Below are positions 40,301 to 53,800 of a stretch of 64,000 nucleotides of DNA, one piece after another. This DNA comes from Dryocosmus kuriphilus (lineage: Eukaryota; Arthropoda; Insecta; Hymenoptera; Cynipidae). The notes under the pieces were generated by a model, which worked only from the letters and a program-made list of their open reading frames with translations, was not told the DNA's origin and searched no databases. The position numbers and the translations under genes are program-made. The stretch lies in the NCBI GenBank assembly GCA_038277395.1, contig CM076195.1, positions 157,690,411-157,754,410 of the forward strand. Reading direction: 5' to 3'. Each line of letters opens with the position of its first letter. Positions within the stretch are counted from its first letter, which is position 1.

Positions 40301-42572
40301 AATTTGGTAAGGATATCTAATTTTTTGAGGAATTAAAATTTTATTTTTTATTGATAAAGAAGAGGTTTTGTGCATGTTGCGTTCTCAATTCTTTTCCTCT
40401 TTCTTTTTTTGAGTAATAAGGTTCCGTGACAAATATATCGTAATTTTTAAAAAAAAATATTACTAATGGTTAATGTGGTTGAAACCACTTTTTGGATCCT
40501 ACTTTAGAGGAAAGGGGTCATTGAAACTTTTTAAGGAAGGTTTTTTCGGACATCAATTTTGAGCAACCATAAAAGCAATAAAATCTTGAGTTAGGTCACC
40601 TGATGGCATAAAAGAGCTAAAAAAATTTTTTTGGCTAATCAGTAGCGGGTACTTCCAGTATCACCGCATTCCAGTGCATCCCTTAAGAAGGGGGACTTTT
40701 TTTTGCACCAAATGGATGTATTAAGAGTACGGTTCCAATAAAATTCCTGTTTGTTGTCTGAAAAATTATATAATAAAGAAAACAACAACAAAAAAAACTT
40801 TAATCCAAACATGGGTGGGACAATGTGTATTATTTTTTTATTTATTTTCCATTTTTATTTATTTAGTAAATAAAATAAGTTAATGGTTTGGAATTTTTAA
40901 TTATTAAGCCGAAGGGGAAAGACGGCGGACAAACAGATGCAGTGCAATATGTCAAAGTGAGACTACTTACTGTAATAAAGAGTCGCAAAAAAATTGACTC
41001 ACAAATACTCGATTTAGACTTTGCGACGTGCAGCAAAATGGCGAAAAGCTGAAACTTACAGTATACGAAAACAAGTTACAAATCGTCTCAGTATGGTTAC
41101 AACGTGGATATTTACGGTTGTTCCCAAATCAACCTAAGTAAAGACCCAAGTAAGCCGTGTATCTTTAATATGATATGGGCTCGGACAGGGGAACTATCTT
41201 TAATCTGTGCTCTTTAAAAAGTTTACGCCTTTCTAATGTCCGAACTTTTAACCAATAAGAGTAGAATTAATCAACCGAATTTATAATAAATCAGCCAGTT
41301 TGAATTTCCTAGCGCGAAGACAGCCCATAATTTTGTTCAAAGTTCGCCGCGCATTTCCCTAGAGCCGCGAAATAAGCGCGCCAAGGCGCACACCCGAAGA
41401 AAAGCTATGAGTATTCGAGAAGAAAGACAAATTCTGAATTATTTTTTATGAAAAAAAGTTTAATCCTCTAACTAAAAAATTGGTTCCGTGGCTCGTTAAT
41501 CAACTGCCAATGGGAACGCTAATTTGAATAAAAAAATCTAGTCCCTTGGTGAAACCAAATCTAGTCTGAATAGAGCATCGTTATAAAAAAATATATCTTT
41601 AGTATACCATGCCCTCCCGGGCCAATCCTTGAGAGATCCTGGGGTTTATATTTCACGAACTCTGACTCGCGGAGGCAAAAAAAATAAATTTTTAAAATAC
41701 AGACTAGATACTTGGAATAATAATGCGCACATAGTAAAAGCAATTAACTTTTAAAAAGTAAATTTTTAAAATAACTAAAATTCGAAAATTATTTCAAACA
41801 TCAAGATTTCAGCCTTTTGGCTCAACCACCCCTAACCCTATTTCCTAAAATTCTACTTTTCCCTCCCAAGTGTGGCCACTTAATGTTTTATTGAAACAAT
41901 CCATTTTTTTTGTTGTTTGGATAAATCAACTATTTGGTTAAACATTGACTATTTTCAGGTTAAACATTAAACTCTCCCGTTGCAAACGAGTTATTTTTTA
42001 TCCGTTGACCATACAACTTTCTTCCCAATCCTATAGATCCCCTAACTATATTAGGTTTGAGATAAATTCAAGCAAATATTAATGGCAAATTTAAAACTAT
42101 TTACGGTGTAATGATTAGTATTTACAGAGTCCCTGGATTCTGTTGTAATTTTGCTATTATCCCAACAACATATTCTTTAGTAGCTACGGAGATAAGCCTG
42201 CAACAGGGATTTATAGTAAAAAGGATGTATTATTTAGTAGAACAAAAAACCCCGCTAGAAGGAAAAGAAGCGGAAATAGCATGGACTACTCTTACCCACC
42301 AATTTTCCATAATCGACCAGTGAACCGCCTTGATTTCTACATCCTAGTACCTGTTTATTACAAATCTTCTAAGAGGTGATTAGAAACGGAGGGACCAAAA
42401 TTTACCATACCAACGAAAGAGGATGATATTGAAACAATCGATGGAAATATTATTGCATTTTCGACTGACTTCAGACGCTGTAAGATTTTGAGTTTTTCCT
42501 AAAGTCTGGTGTCCAATAGTACGCTAATCCTGCCTCCACATTTTTTCACTTGACAATTTGTTTCAAACAAAA
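37351..42572. other. Low-quality AT-rich region, no recognised gene
   Basis: C-runs at 38431 and 38527, and a loosely repeated segment (about 39165-39300 and 39670-39800, sharing AAATCAAAAAACCATTTT-like and GGCCTAAACT-like blocks), are the only structures seen. Open frames here (for example 38664-38948, 39752-39967) have no recognisable protein pattern. Confidence 0.4.
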
Positions 42573-44310
42573 ATTCGCAGAATATTCTAGTTCAAGTACT
42601 CGTAAGAGCTTAAAGTCTCCCCTAACTTAACCCCGATATGTAGTAGTTGTTTTCTCCGGACGAAATTTTTTTTAACAATAAGAATTACTGTGAGGTAAAA
42701 AGTATGGGGGCTGTGAAAAGTGAAGGTTTTGGAGATCCTTTTTTTTTTTTGAGCTTTGACTTTGACTAATTTCCAAAAAAACGAAGCGGGTTTTAAGGTC
42801 ATGAAAAATCTGGAAAAAAATCACAGCCATTCCTTAAGGTGTCTATAAAACAAAGTATAAACTTTCTCCAAAGACCAAAATATGAAATGGTTTGCTGTTT
42901 ACAGACTGGTTTTTCCACATGCGTACTATCTTGGAAAATAGCAAGATAGAAAGTTGGTTCATGTTGAAAAAAAACCTTTACGAAAATTTCTGGATTTAAT
43001 GATTCGAGGCAGAACTGAAAGAAATGTTAAGAAAAAAACCTCTGCGGTTCCTAATGTTCCTGCAAATGGACTCTTTTTATCTTAACACTTTTTTCAGATC
43101 TGCCTCAACTCAATTAAATCCAGAAATGTTCTTAAAAGAATTTTTTCACGAAATATTTATCTGATTAAATTTTTATAAAGTACATGTGAAAAACAGATCT
43201 TGTAAATAGTCAACCATTTTCATGATTTTGGAATTTGGGAAAGTGAAGACTTTTTTTCTAGACACATTAAAGGAATTTCTTTGATTTTTTTTCAGACTTT
43301 TTCATGGCCTTCGAAGCTCGTTTTCGGGAACAAGTTCAAACTCAATTTTATGCTCAAAAAACAGTCATCTCCAAAAACCATATTTTTTCAGCTTTTTTTA
43401 CATCACGATACTGCCTTGACTCTTACTTGTTCCCAAAACGAGCTGGAGGCCATAAAAAATCTTGAAAGAAATTCACAGACATTCCTCAACAGGTTGTCTA
43501 GAAAAAAAAGTAACGCTTTTCCCGAATTCCAAAATATGAAAATGAATTACTATTTACAGATTGTTTTTTTCACATGCATCATTGGAAAATAGTAAAGATA
43601 GAATGTTGGTTCCCTGGCTTAAAATGTTAAGTTTTTTGTAAAGCTTGATTGAAAGTGCACTTTAATAAGATCCCATTTAATCAGATAAAATATTTCGTGA
43701 AAAACCCTTAACGAATATTTCTGGATTTAATGAGTCGAGGCAGATTTTGAAAAAACGTTTTAGAAAAAAAAGTGGTCCATTACAGGACAATAGAACCTGT
43801 TCAGAAAGGGATACCGGGAAAGCCGTTTCCAGCGTCCGATTACAAGATGGGAAGGGAAAGGGCAAGGCCTTTTTTTTCTAAAACAACTTTTTCAGATCTG
43901 CCTCGACTCATCTAAATCCAGAAATATTCGTAAAGGATTTTTTTCACATGAAACCAACTTTCTGTCTTTATTATTTTCCAAGATCGTACGCATGTGAAAA
44001 ACATGGTCTGTAAATAGTAAACCCCATTTCATATTTTGGAATTTGGGAAAAGTGTACTTTTTTCTAGATACCTTAAGGAATGTCTGTGATTTTTTTTTTA
44101 GAGATTTTTCATGACCTCCTGCTAGCTTTGTGGTAAACAAATCAAAGTCAAGGCTTAAAAAAAAGCATCTCCAAAACCTTGTTTTTCAGGACGTTTTACC
44201 TCACAGCTATTGTTAAAAAAATTTTTCAGAAGGAACAATTATACCATATCTTTTAACACTCGGGAGACTTTATGCTCTTACGAGTACTTGACTAGAATAT
44301 TCTGCTGATT
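42573..44310. repeat. Four alternating inverted copies of one unit
   Basis: The copy at 42573-43030 (forward) is the near-complement of 43878-44310. Between them 43085-43420 (reverse) and 43425-43760 (forward) are partial copies of the same unit. Landmarks are CAGAATATTCTAG, AAGTACTCGTAAGAG, GGTTTTGGAGAT, CATTCCTTAAGG, TTTACAGAC and TTTCTGGATTTAATGA. Arms look roughly 85% identical by eye, mostly differing by indels. No protein-coding capacity. Confidence 0.7.
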
Positions 44311-44437
44311 TTTTTGAACACAGTTGCAAACTGGAAAAAGAGAGGGTCGAGTACTTTGGGCACCCGACTTCAGTTTTTCATATTTTTTAAAATATTGGAC
44401 TTTGCAGGTAAAATTAGATTGCGGTTTTTTTTTTCAG

Positions 44438-44682
44438 GCAGCAGTAGTATCCTGAATACAAACGAAGGATTGAAAGCTTCTGCTTGGATCAACCACTCTA
44501 AAGTACAAAGACTTGCTGCAAGATCTCACAGCTTTCAAAATTCCGAAAGTGCCGTCAGTAAATTAGTTGCCTCCCGAATGAAGACGAATTAACTAAGAAA
44601 GTTACTACAGATCACTGAAGAACACTTGTCTAATTTAGTACCCGTGGATAGCAGATTTAATGTCCCTCATTAGAAGTTTAAT
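44438..44682 (+). CDS. Candidate exon of host gene, frameshifted
   Basis: A TTTTTTTTTTCAG acceptor ends at 44437. The frame then reads NEGLKASAWINHSKVQRLAA and SFQNSESAVSKLVASRMKT, after which one frame change gives KLLQITEEHLSNLVPVDSRF. A GTGAGT donor starts at 44683. The composition is unlike the surrounding repeats. It could be a downstream exon of the gene starting at 23500, which would imply a ~15-kb intron; linkage is not shown by the sequence alone. Confidence 0.4.
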
Positions 44683-44937
44683 GTGAGTACAGTTTTTTTC
44701 TTAATTCTCATAAAAAATTCAGAAGATTAAATCAAAATATTTTACTGTCATCACAGAGTGTTACCATCATTTCATCTTTTTGGGAATTTTTCACCTATTT
44801 CACTTATTTTAAATCAACAAGGTATAATTTTCATTTTAAATTTTAATTCAAAAATCGGTGGCTGAACAGAAAATGCTGTTTTTCAAAAAAAACTGAAGCA
44901 TTTGTTTTTTTTTCCATGGGACAGGCCACTCAATATA

Positions 44938-47900
44938 ATAATAACAATAATATTATTATTATAATCATTATTATGTGTAGCTTTCTGCGAACTCGTAAGT
45001 TAATTGGGCCTCAGCTACCCAGAACCGCCGCCACGATCTCCTATCCTGTGCATCCTTCCATCCAGATTTAAATAATCATGTTCCTAGCTCTTTAGAACAT
45101 CCCTTACGCTTTTTCTCCCATCTGTTTTCTCGTCTGCCTAGAGGTCCTCTTACTAAATCGGCTTCCCTCTCAAAACGTGCGCCTCTATTCTCTCCGTTAC
45201 CTTATTCTTGCAACTCTATTAATATTTACTGACCCGTAGAGTGCAATGCAGCTCGTCATTATGCAGTTTTCTCCCATTCACCAGTCTCTTCGTCCCTTTT
45301 GGGACCATAAATTTTTTTAAGTACTTTATTTTCGAATACTCTAAACCTGTTCTCCTCTCCTTTCGTCAGCGCCCACGTTTCGCACCCATACATGGACGAC
45401 CGGCATTATTATCGTTTTGTTAAATTCTTACTTTGATGTTTCTAGATAACGATCGCGAGTTTAGTAATGTATTTGTTGCATAGTAGCACCCATTGCCAGC
45501 GTGCAGCCGCCTGTTGATTTCCGTTTTAATGTTATTGTCGCTAGTTATAATAATACCGAGGTATTTAAACTCATTAACTCTTCCAAATTTCATATTTTCG
45601 GCCACTTGATCACCCTATTTCATTGCTTTGTTCTGATCTGTCGACGATCAAATATTTTGTCTTCGATTCGATAACTTCTCAACCTATTTCCTTGGCTTTC
45701 GTGATCAAGATTTCCGCATTTTTAGCTACCGTTTATTTATCATCCCCGAGTAAGTCGAGAGATCATCCGCATATCCCAGAATTTGTATTATCCCATTGAG
45801 GACAGCACCGGACGGATCCGTTTGTACTTCTCTGACCACGTATTCTAAAACTAAGTCGAAAAGGATGCACGAAAGCGCATCGTCCTGTTTCAGGCCAGCG
45901 CATTCAAAAACTCTTCAGATAAACTTCCGTTTACGCGTATCCTACCCCTACTGCCGCTTAAGGAAGCTTTCATTAGTCTAACCAATTTTCTTGGTACACC
46001 CCAAGAACTCCAGAATCCAGTTCATTCGTGCGCGTATAATAGAGTTGTAAGCTTTTTTGAAGTCGATAAATAGCTGATGTATTGCTTCATTAAATTCCCA
46101 TTTCTTTTCTAACAGTTGTCTAATTGCAAGCATTTGATCTCTTGTAGAACGGTATTCGGCGGAATCCGCACTGGTAATCCCTGATGATTTCCTCAGAAAG
46201 AGACGTTAGTCTACTTAAGATTACGTTGGTCAGGATCTTATAGCACGAACGCACAAGTGAAATTCCCCGATAATTGTTACAGTTTCGTTTTATCGCCTTT
46301 TTTAAAAATTTGTATAATAATAGAGGTATTCGATTCCGCCCGCTATGCGTTCTGTTTTCCAGATTGCGCATATTAATTTAAAATTTGGCTTGTGAGGCGA
46401 GGGCACCCCATTTTTTATCAGTTCTGATGGTAGATCGTCAATGCCCGCGGCTTTGTTATTTTTCAACTTCGTTATGGCCATTTCTATTTCTTTATCAGTA
46501 GGCTCATCGATTAGTAGATCAGCAGTGTGGATTTCACCGAGATTAGCTTTAGCGGGGTCTTCGCGTACGTTGAATAGCTTATCAAAGTAGTATTTTTCCA
46601 TAAATTTAGTCTTTCTGTTGCATCAGCTACTAGATTGCCATTTTCGTCATTTCTTTGGACTTCGTCCTAACTTTGCTTTCCTCTGATACCATAATTTGAT
46701 TCTTCGTCGGTACACCACGCGTTTTACTTTTGGTTATTACTGTCTTTAAAACCTACAGTATTTTTTCGGTTGTCTTTATCGCCTCTTTCATATTATCCCA
46801 CAGGTTTCCGGGTCTGTCTCAACCAATTTGTACCGCTATCGTCTCCCTGTTTTTGAAGAGCGTCGAAACTATTAGAAAATCTTTACTTGATAATTCAAAT
46901 ACTTCTGTTGGCATTTTAAACTTATCTATATTGAAAACGTTCGTACTGCTGGTCTGCTAGGGCTATTTTCTTATTTAACGCTAGTCTAGATGTTAGTTTC
47001 ACACTATACGAGAAAATGGTCTGAATTTGTATCCGCCTGCCCTGTAACGATCTTACATCGAGAATTTTTGTACGACGTTCTTCTGTCAATTACAACGTGA
47101 TCATTCTGATTGTGAGTGCATTTTACCATCTGGTGATGTCCAGGTGGCCTTAGGGTATATTTGTATGCTTGTAGCTATATGCTTTTTGACAACGAGAGGT
47201 TCTTTGAAGCTGCAAAGTTTATTTACTCTAGTCCCATTATAATTTTTGTACTGACGTCTATGCAAGCTTTCTGACCCTATTGTAAGCCTAATAGGTCGGT
47301 TTCTTTTCTAATTTTTGCGTCGAAGTCTCCCAATACTATTTTTTTTGCGTCAAATTTCGAGAACTTGTCAAAAATTTGTTCCATTGTTTCGTAAAAAAGA
47401 TACTTTAAGTATCTTCGTCTTTGTCCTCGGTAGGGCAGTGCACGTTAAATTAGTACCTGTTTGCAGAAATTACCCTTTACTACACTATATAAATTTATTT
47501 AAATATTAATATATTTATTTTGCCCCTTTAATTGTAGTTATCCTTGGAGATTGATGCATACTCGCCAGGCCAACAGGTTTTCCTTGAAGTGCTATTCTAA
47601 TTCAATGATCGTATCTCTTTGCTATCTCAAATGAATTCGCTAAAATCCGCCAGTATTTACACTACGCGCGTTCCAAGTTCCCGTGATAAGATATTTAAAT
47701 TGTAGTTGTGTTCGTTTTTGGAAGTTTAGCCATGATGAGATTTAAGAAAGTCCGCACGCTAGGGATTCTGTTCCGATCGCAGGTGGTTCGCCGTCCCAGG
47801 AGTGATAACCCCCATTACCTCCCTAGGTCCTAAGTAGTATGGGAGCTTTCCGACTTGACAAGGACCGTGCCAACTTATCGTCCGGACACATTACGGTTTT

Positions 47901-48350
47901 CATCTCGTATTTACTAAACGTCCCCCTGGAAGGCAGTGCGCCACATTGGCATCAATACCACGTTGACCGTACAGGCGAATTATTCACACATCCCTTGCGG
48001 GCAGTGTCATCGCTGTGGTGTCCAATGTGGCAGCTAGGATTTTCTCATTATCCAGATTTTTTAGTTTTGGTTCGGGTCGTGTTTCTAGTTGGATACACGC
48101 TGAGACTCGGCTTGGTAGAACCCAACTTATTACGCTATGGCCGCGAAAGGGTGAATCTCCCCAAACCATGGCCGTCCGTGTACCTATTTTTTACCAATGA
48201 TGGGCTCACCACACCCACGAACTGGTTCCAATCGGCTGTCCGCGACAGCTTATTCCTTGTATTCGCAGTTAACCTCAGAAGCTGTCAACCTCGGGCTGTT
48301 CCTCTATCCGCAACCGTGTAGGACGCGCTGCGTAGTGGAACAGGAACCCA
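44938..48350 (-). mobile_element. RTE-like LINE relic, reverse strand
   Basis: The 5' end lies toward 48350 and the 3' end in an AAT-type microsatellite at 44938-44975. Endonuclease fragments are readable around 47030-47330 (NQNDHVVIDRR and later SDHFLV). The reverse transcriptase is at 46600-45700 (PTDKEIEMAITKLKNNKAAG, NCNNYRGISLVRSCYKILTN, IRDYQCGFRR, YADDL region). A C-terminal tail near 45410-45220 has the usual YGCETW-type block, then wind-down to 45000. Many frameshifts and stops. The 160-residue plus-strand frame at 47839-48321 is antisense to its GC-richer 5' region. Confidence 0.75.
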
Positions 48351-48500
48351 CCGAGCAGAAATTTGTTGTTTATCAACAAATTATAGGTTTTTTTCTTTTT
48401 TCCTTTGAGTATACCATTTCTTTACTTCAAAAGATATTAAAGAGACTTTAAGATCTTTGGAAGGATTTTAAGTGATTAATTGTAGGAATCAAGGAATTTA

Positions 48501-49000
48501 NNNNNNNNNNNNNNNNNNNNNNNNNNNNNNNNNNNNNNNNNNNNNNNNNNNNNNNNNNNNNNNNNNNNNNNNNNNNNNNNNNNNNNNNNNNNNNNNNNNN
48601 NNNNNNNNNNNNNNNNNNNNNNNNNNNNNNNNNNNNNNNNNNNNNNNNNNNNNNNNNNNNNNNNNNNNNNNNNNNNNNNNNNNNNNNNNNNNNNNNNNNN
48701 NNNNNNNNNNNNNNNNNNNNNNNNNNNNNNNNNNNNNNNNNNNNNNNNNNNNNNNNNNNNNNNNNNNNNNNNNNNNNNNNNNNNNNNNNNNNNNNNNNNN
48801 NNNNNNNNNNNNNNNNNNNNNNNNNNNNNNNNNNNNNNNNNNNNNNNNNNNNNNNNNNNNNNNNNNNNNNNNNNNNNNNNNNNNNNNNNNNNNNNNNNNN
48901 NNNNNNNNNNNNNNNNNNNNNNNNNNNNNNNNNNNNNNNNNNNNNNNNNNNNNNNNNNNNNNNNNNNNNNNNNNNNNNNNNNNNNNNNNNNNNNNNNNNN
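48501..49000. other. Assembly gap, 500 N
   Basis: Exactly 500 N, probably a scaffold placeholder of arbitrary length. Confidence 0.99.
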
Positions 49001-50330
49001 AACATGATTTTCATATCATTTCCAAATCATAAATTTAAAAAATATTATTCCAATTAAAAGATGAATTCTCAATCAAAAACAAAACAGATAAATTTTTAAC
49101 AAAAAACATTAGTTTTAAACCAAAAATAGTTGAATTTTCTAACATAATAGACGAATAAATTCTAAAAAAAAAATAATTTATAGTTGACTTTTGAAAAAAA
49201 AAATATTATTTTTCAAACCGAAAGAAATTAACTTTTAACCAAAATATTTGAATTTTTCATTTAAAAAAGTAACACTTTTAAACGAAAAAATTAATTTATA
49301 ATCAAAAGCAGTTACATTTTCAACAAGAAAAATTCATTTTTCAACGGAGGAGTTTAATTTTTTACTAAAAAAGATCACTTTTCTGCAAAATAGTTGAATT
49401 ACCAACCAAGAAGAGAAATTTTCAATAAAACGTTTGAATTTCCGCACAAGAAATATGAATTTTCAACAACAAAAAAAAGACTGGTTTTCAGCCAAACAGT
49501 TCAATTTTTAATAAAAACACATGATTTTTTCAATCGAAAGATGTATTTTTAAAACATAACTATTGAAATTAAAGAAAAATGGTAGTTAAATTTTGAATTA
49601 AAATTTTAAATTTTTTTTATAAAGAGAAAAAAGTTATATTTGTCAACGGGGGGACCAAAAATTGGAATGGTTCAGCTTTTTAACATACAAAAAGACCACT
49701 TTTTAACAAAATATAAGAATTATCAACCCACAATAAGAAATTTTTGCAAAAAAACCTTTTCCACACAAGAAAGATGAATTCTAAAAAAAAATTAATTTTC
49801 AGTCAAACAGCTGACTTTTAACCAAAGATTGAATTGTTAATAAAAATGGTGAAATTATGTTATAATTGATTTTTGTTTTGAAAACAAAATTTTTAAAAAT
49901 TAGGTTTTCATGTAAAAATGAACTTTTAACAAACTTGTTGAATTTCTAACAAAATACTTGAATTTCACTGAATTAAAAAATACTTTTTGAAAAACCATAA
50001 TTGTTAAATAAAAATTGTAATAGAGGATTTTTGACCCGAAGAATATTGTTTTTTAGCTAAAAATATTTGAATTATGAACTCCCGAAAAAAAAGGAATTTT
50101 CAATAAACAAAAATAGATTTTCAATCAAAAATACAAATTTTAATTTTCAACCAAACCAAATCCTTTTCTTCAATAAAAAATAGTTGATTTTTAATAGGAT
50201 TTTATTAATTTCGTCCACACTTAAATGGAAGACGAGAAAACGAGAAAAAAGAGATCTTTCTTTGAAAAATAAGAAAAGTATATTTTTTAGTTAAAAACTG
50301 GGAAAAATAGTTATACTCTTTACGATATAT
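49001..50330. repeat. AT-rich minisatellite, same family as 1-725
   Basis: TTGAATTTTC, AACAAAAAA and GATGAATT units in the same orientation as the Polinton flanks. No gene. Confidence 0.8.
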
Positions 50331-50551
50331 AATTGATAAGACAATAAATGCAATTTGCAAAATAAATACAAAAAAAGAATTTCTGATAACAGGCTCAATT
50401 TTGCGAATCGTTACCAGTAAACGAATAAAAAAAAAAGTGGTTTACTTAAATCCACTATTTTCTTTAAATGTACAACTATTATATTTTTATAGTCCACTTA
50501 AAAATTCGCGACACAAAGTTTTAGAATTAGTCATAAAAAATTTTTTTTCAG

Positions 50552-50641
50552 AAAGGAAGAAAGCTGCTCACTTGTGAAAATGGCACCGTTGGTAGTTTTA
50601 CAAGGACCTTCGAAGCCATGATTGAATTTTATGATCACTGA
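50552..50641 (+). CDS. Candidate terminal exon (29 codons)
   Basis: A TTTTTTTTCAG acceptor ends at 50551 and is followed by a clean phase-0 frame with GRKLLTCENGTVGSFTRTFE and IEFYDH, then TGA. It may be the last exon of the plus-strand host gene. The frame is short and recognition is by splice site plus natural-looking composition only. Confidence 0.35.
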   Translation, partial: KGRKLLTCENGTVGSFTRTFEAMIEFYDH

Positions 50642-51149
50642 AGTTTGAAGTCGATGACTTTTCTTCTCGAAAAAATCTTCTCTAAAGATCTCTCCTCTCA
50701 ATTAGAACAATGAGATTCGTCGCAAATCAAACACTCCCCCAAACTGTAACAAAAAAAATTATATTAATTAAAACCCAAAAATAGAACAAGTATAAACCTT
50801 TTTTGAACAAAAAATATTTTAAAAATTACACTTTTAATCCTTTTTGAACTTAAATTAAGCTAAATAGAAGCAGAAAAAGTGCCGGTTTCAACCTTTCAAC
50901 CCCTTTTTGGTCACTCTTCCGACACTATATTTTCTTTCACTGAATTTTTGCAATAATCTCTTTTTTATAAAACACTAATCCAAAGTAGCAATTACAGAAA
51001 GAACATCACTATTTCTAGGTTCATTTTGCGGTCGCAAGTGAAACGGGGACAACATGGGAGACGCAAACGTAGAAATCAAAGAAAATTTCGTCTTTCGATG
51101 TGTACGGTCGGGTTTTTGCTATAAGTGGACTACTTAGTAAAAAAGCAGA

Positions 51150-53800
51150 CGAAATAATGGACAAAATTATGCAATAAAATCTAAATTGTTCTATTTTCTT
51201 TTAAATTTGATGTCATGATTGCTTTATTTATTAAAACTTTTCAATAGCCACGTCACCGTCGTTTCCGGTTTCGTTGAGCAGAAGAGCGAAGAAGCCGGCG
51301 AGTATTGATCAAACATTGGAGGAGGGAAAGCTTAGTAGTCATATGGCCGCCACCCTTCGTTTTATTTTTTCTCATTTATTCCCTCGACATATTATTTAAG
51401 TTCAGGGCCGCCTTAACGTATAGGGCCTAAAACTAGGCAACTGCCTATTAGGCCCCCACCAAAAAAAGGACTCACCCACTCCAAATTAGATTTTTTAGGA
51501 AAATTTAAAATATTTTGTCAGATAATAGTTACTTCCATAGGCCGTTATAATAAACGTTCGCGTGACTTATCTAGGTGGTATATTTAATTAAAGCCTTAGT
51601 GGCCTACTAAAACTGATTTCGTAGCAAATTTATTCAATTATTTGCATTGTTAATAGTACATTATTTTAGTTTTTATGTCTTGAACCAGAAAAAAATTTTA
51701 TCCAAGAAACTAAAATTTCGCATTTAAAAAAAAACTACGACTTTGAAAAAATTCATAAAAGGGCGCGCGTTGACAGCATGCATATCCATGAACTACTTTA
51801 TCGACTGAACATCACATATCGATGCGCTTCTGCTTTTTGCCTGCGAAATTCAATGTTACGGAAAGGCGATTCGCCACTGTTCATTCAGCAACGTGCTTTC
51901 ATCGCATTCTTTGTATTCTGTATTCAACATCAGCCGTATACAAAGAAAAAAAGAGACTTCAGTTTCAAATTAAAAGGACTATTTATAGTCAAAAGTCTCA
52001 TAAATATTCGTAACATTCATTATTGTCTTGACTGCGTGTACATTACATGCTTGAAAAAAAATAAACAGATCAAAAAATAAACCGAAATTAACCTGTAAAC
52101 AAAACAAGAAAAACAGAGTGAGTATTCGTTCTTTGTGAAAGTGCTAAAGTGCGTCGCATCGTAGAATTTAGTGATTAAGTTTAAAATTATTTAATATGTA
52201 ACTATCGTTACAGATGATGTATTAATATATAATTTGAACAGAATAAGAAAGTAAAAGTTTCTTTCCAAAAATAAAAGAACAATATGGGGTGACAGATCAA
52301 TCGAATCGACACAAGTCAAAACGTATTTATAAATCTGCGTTACGATAAGATGGTAGAAAAGATAAAGAATTAAACCTATTGTCAAAAACTCGTCGTATGA
52401 CAGATTTTTTTCGCTCTGATCATGGTCAGCACTTTCAACTTCGCAAAAATGAGACCCGAAATACACGGAAATAAGAATCAATACTCTTCCACCGTAAGTT
52501 TAAACACCGTTTTTTTGAAAGTATAAAAAATGGATAAATTATAAATATATCAGTAAATAATACCATAATTACCTTGAAAGGTTGATATTAACATATCGGA
52601 GAAAAACTTAAGTGTGAACCTGAAAATGGAAATGTAATGAATGAGGTCAGATTTAGCGTATTGCATCAACTTACAAACTTACAAGAAAACATCGAAGTCA
52701 AAAAGAAGAATTCAGTGTAGCCCATAATTGCATAGTTGATAGTAGTCTCACAAAGAACACAATATTTAATGATATTTCTCAAGGGGGCCTGACAAAGCCA
52801 TGGGTCAAAAACGGACATTTCGGATTATTGGAACCAAACTAAAGAATTCTACCATAAAAAAAGCTCACGAATTAACAGTAAAACGATCCTCCCATGTATT
52901 AGATCTAAAAATCATCCGTATCCTGAAATCTGCAATACGTACGGACACATCTGCATAAGTATGATCTACGCAATACAATAGAGACGTCGACTACATTACT
53001 AGCTTTGATTTTAGTAGTTCAAGCAGAAAGCATTGAAGAACCACGGAGCATGAATTCCGACAAATTTCGAGTTGATAGCTATCTTCCTGTTAATTGATCA
53101 ACTAGTTACGTCGTTAACCTGCCGGCTCAAAAGAATCAATCTATATCAAGAAGCTGAAAAATTATTTTGGATTCATAAAGAGAGACTTAGGCAAGCTAGA
53201 CCCACTAATCAAGAAATAAGAGATCACGCTGTGTGGAAATTCCCCCGATACATAGACGATTTGTACCCAAGAGATCTGGAAGAACATGACCTCAGATAAT
53301 CAATCTTCTGATTTGGTGGCAAATTAGAAGAAACATCAAATACAAGAATTTATTGCTAGATCGCTTAGCGCAACGTAGGTATTGACGAGGAAGGAGTACT
53401 TTTGAGTTAATGCTATTAATTTAATTATTGAGGAAAGATTCCCTCAAGATCACATCTAGATCTGTCGAGGAAGCGTGGAAAAGATTCCTCACATTATTAG
53501 TAAATTTAAACGCCCAGGATGATAAGTTAAAAACACGAGATCTCATAACGCAGTATCTAGACACTGTCCAGACCGACTCCTTAAATATATCCATTAATGT
53601 TATACAGTACCCGCAATGTTTTCGTCACGTACTTGCTGACCTCACCTCAGTACATCAATATAAAATATACAATATGGAAATACAATAAAAATTACATCGA
53701 AGAAATATTACAATGTGGGGTAAATATATATTTAATTTAAGGAATTTATTTAAAAATTAACTGACACCTCTAGGAATAAATTAAGCCATATCTTAAAGTC
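51150..53800. other. Region with small unsupported frames
   Basis: A GC-rich patch at 51245-51360 could be a promoter. An inverted repeat built of GGGCCTAAAAC and CTATTAGGCCCCC lies at 51412-51470. Frames at 51778-52080, 53072-53299 (charged, KRINLYQEAEKLFWIHKERL) and 53428-53688 have natural-looking composition, but I recognise no family and see no splice or promoter support. Confidence 0.35.

Noticed and set aside
47839..48321. 160-residue plus-strand protein
   Set aside because: It lies antisense in the GC-richer 5' part of the reverse LINE relic and has no recognisable domain.
48448..49032. Long open frames on both strands across the gap
   Set aside because: They consist of N translated as X; only a few real codons lie at each end.
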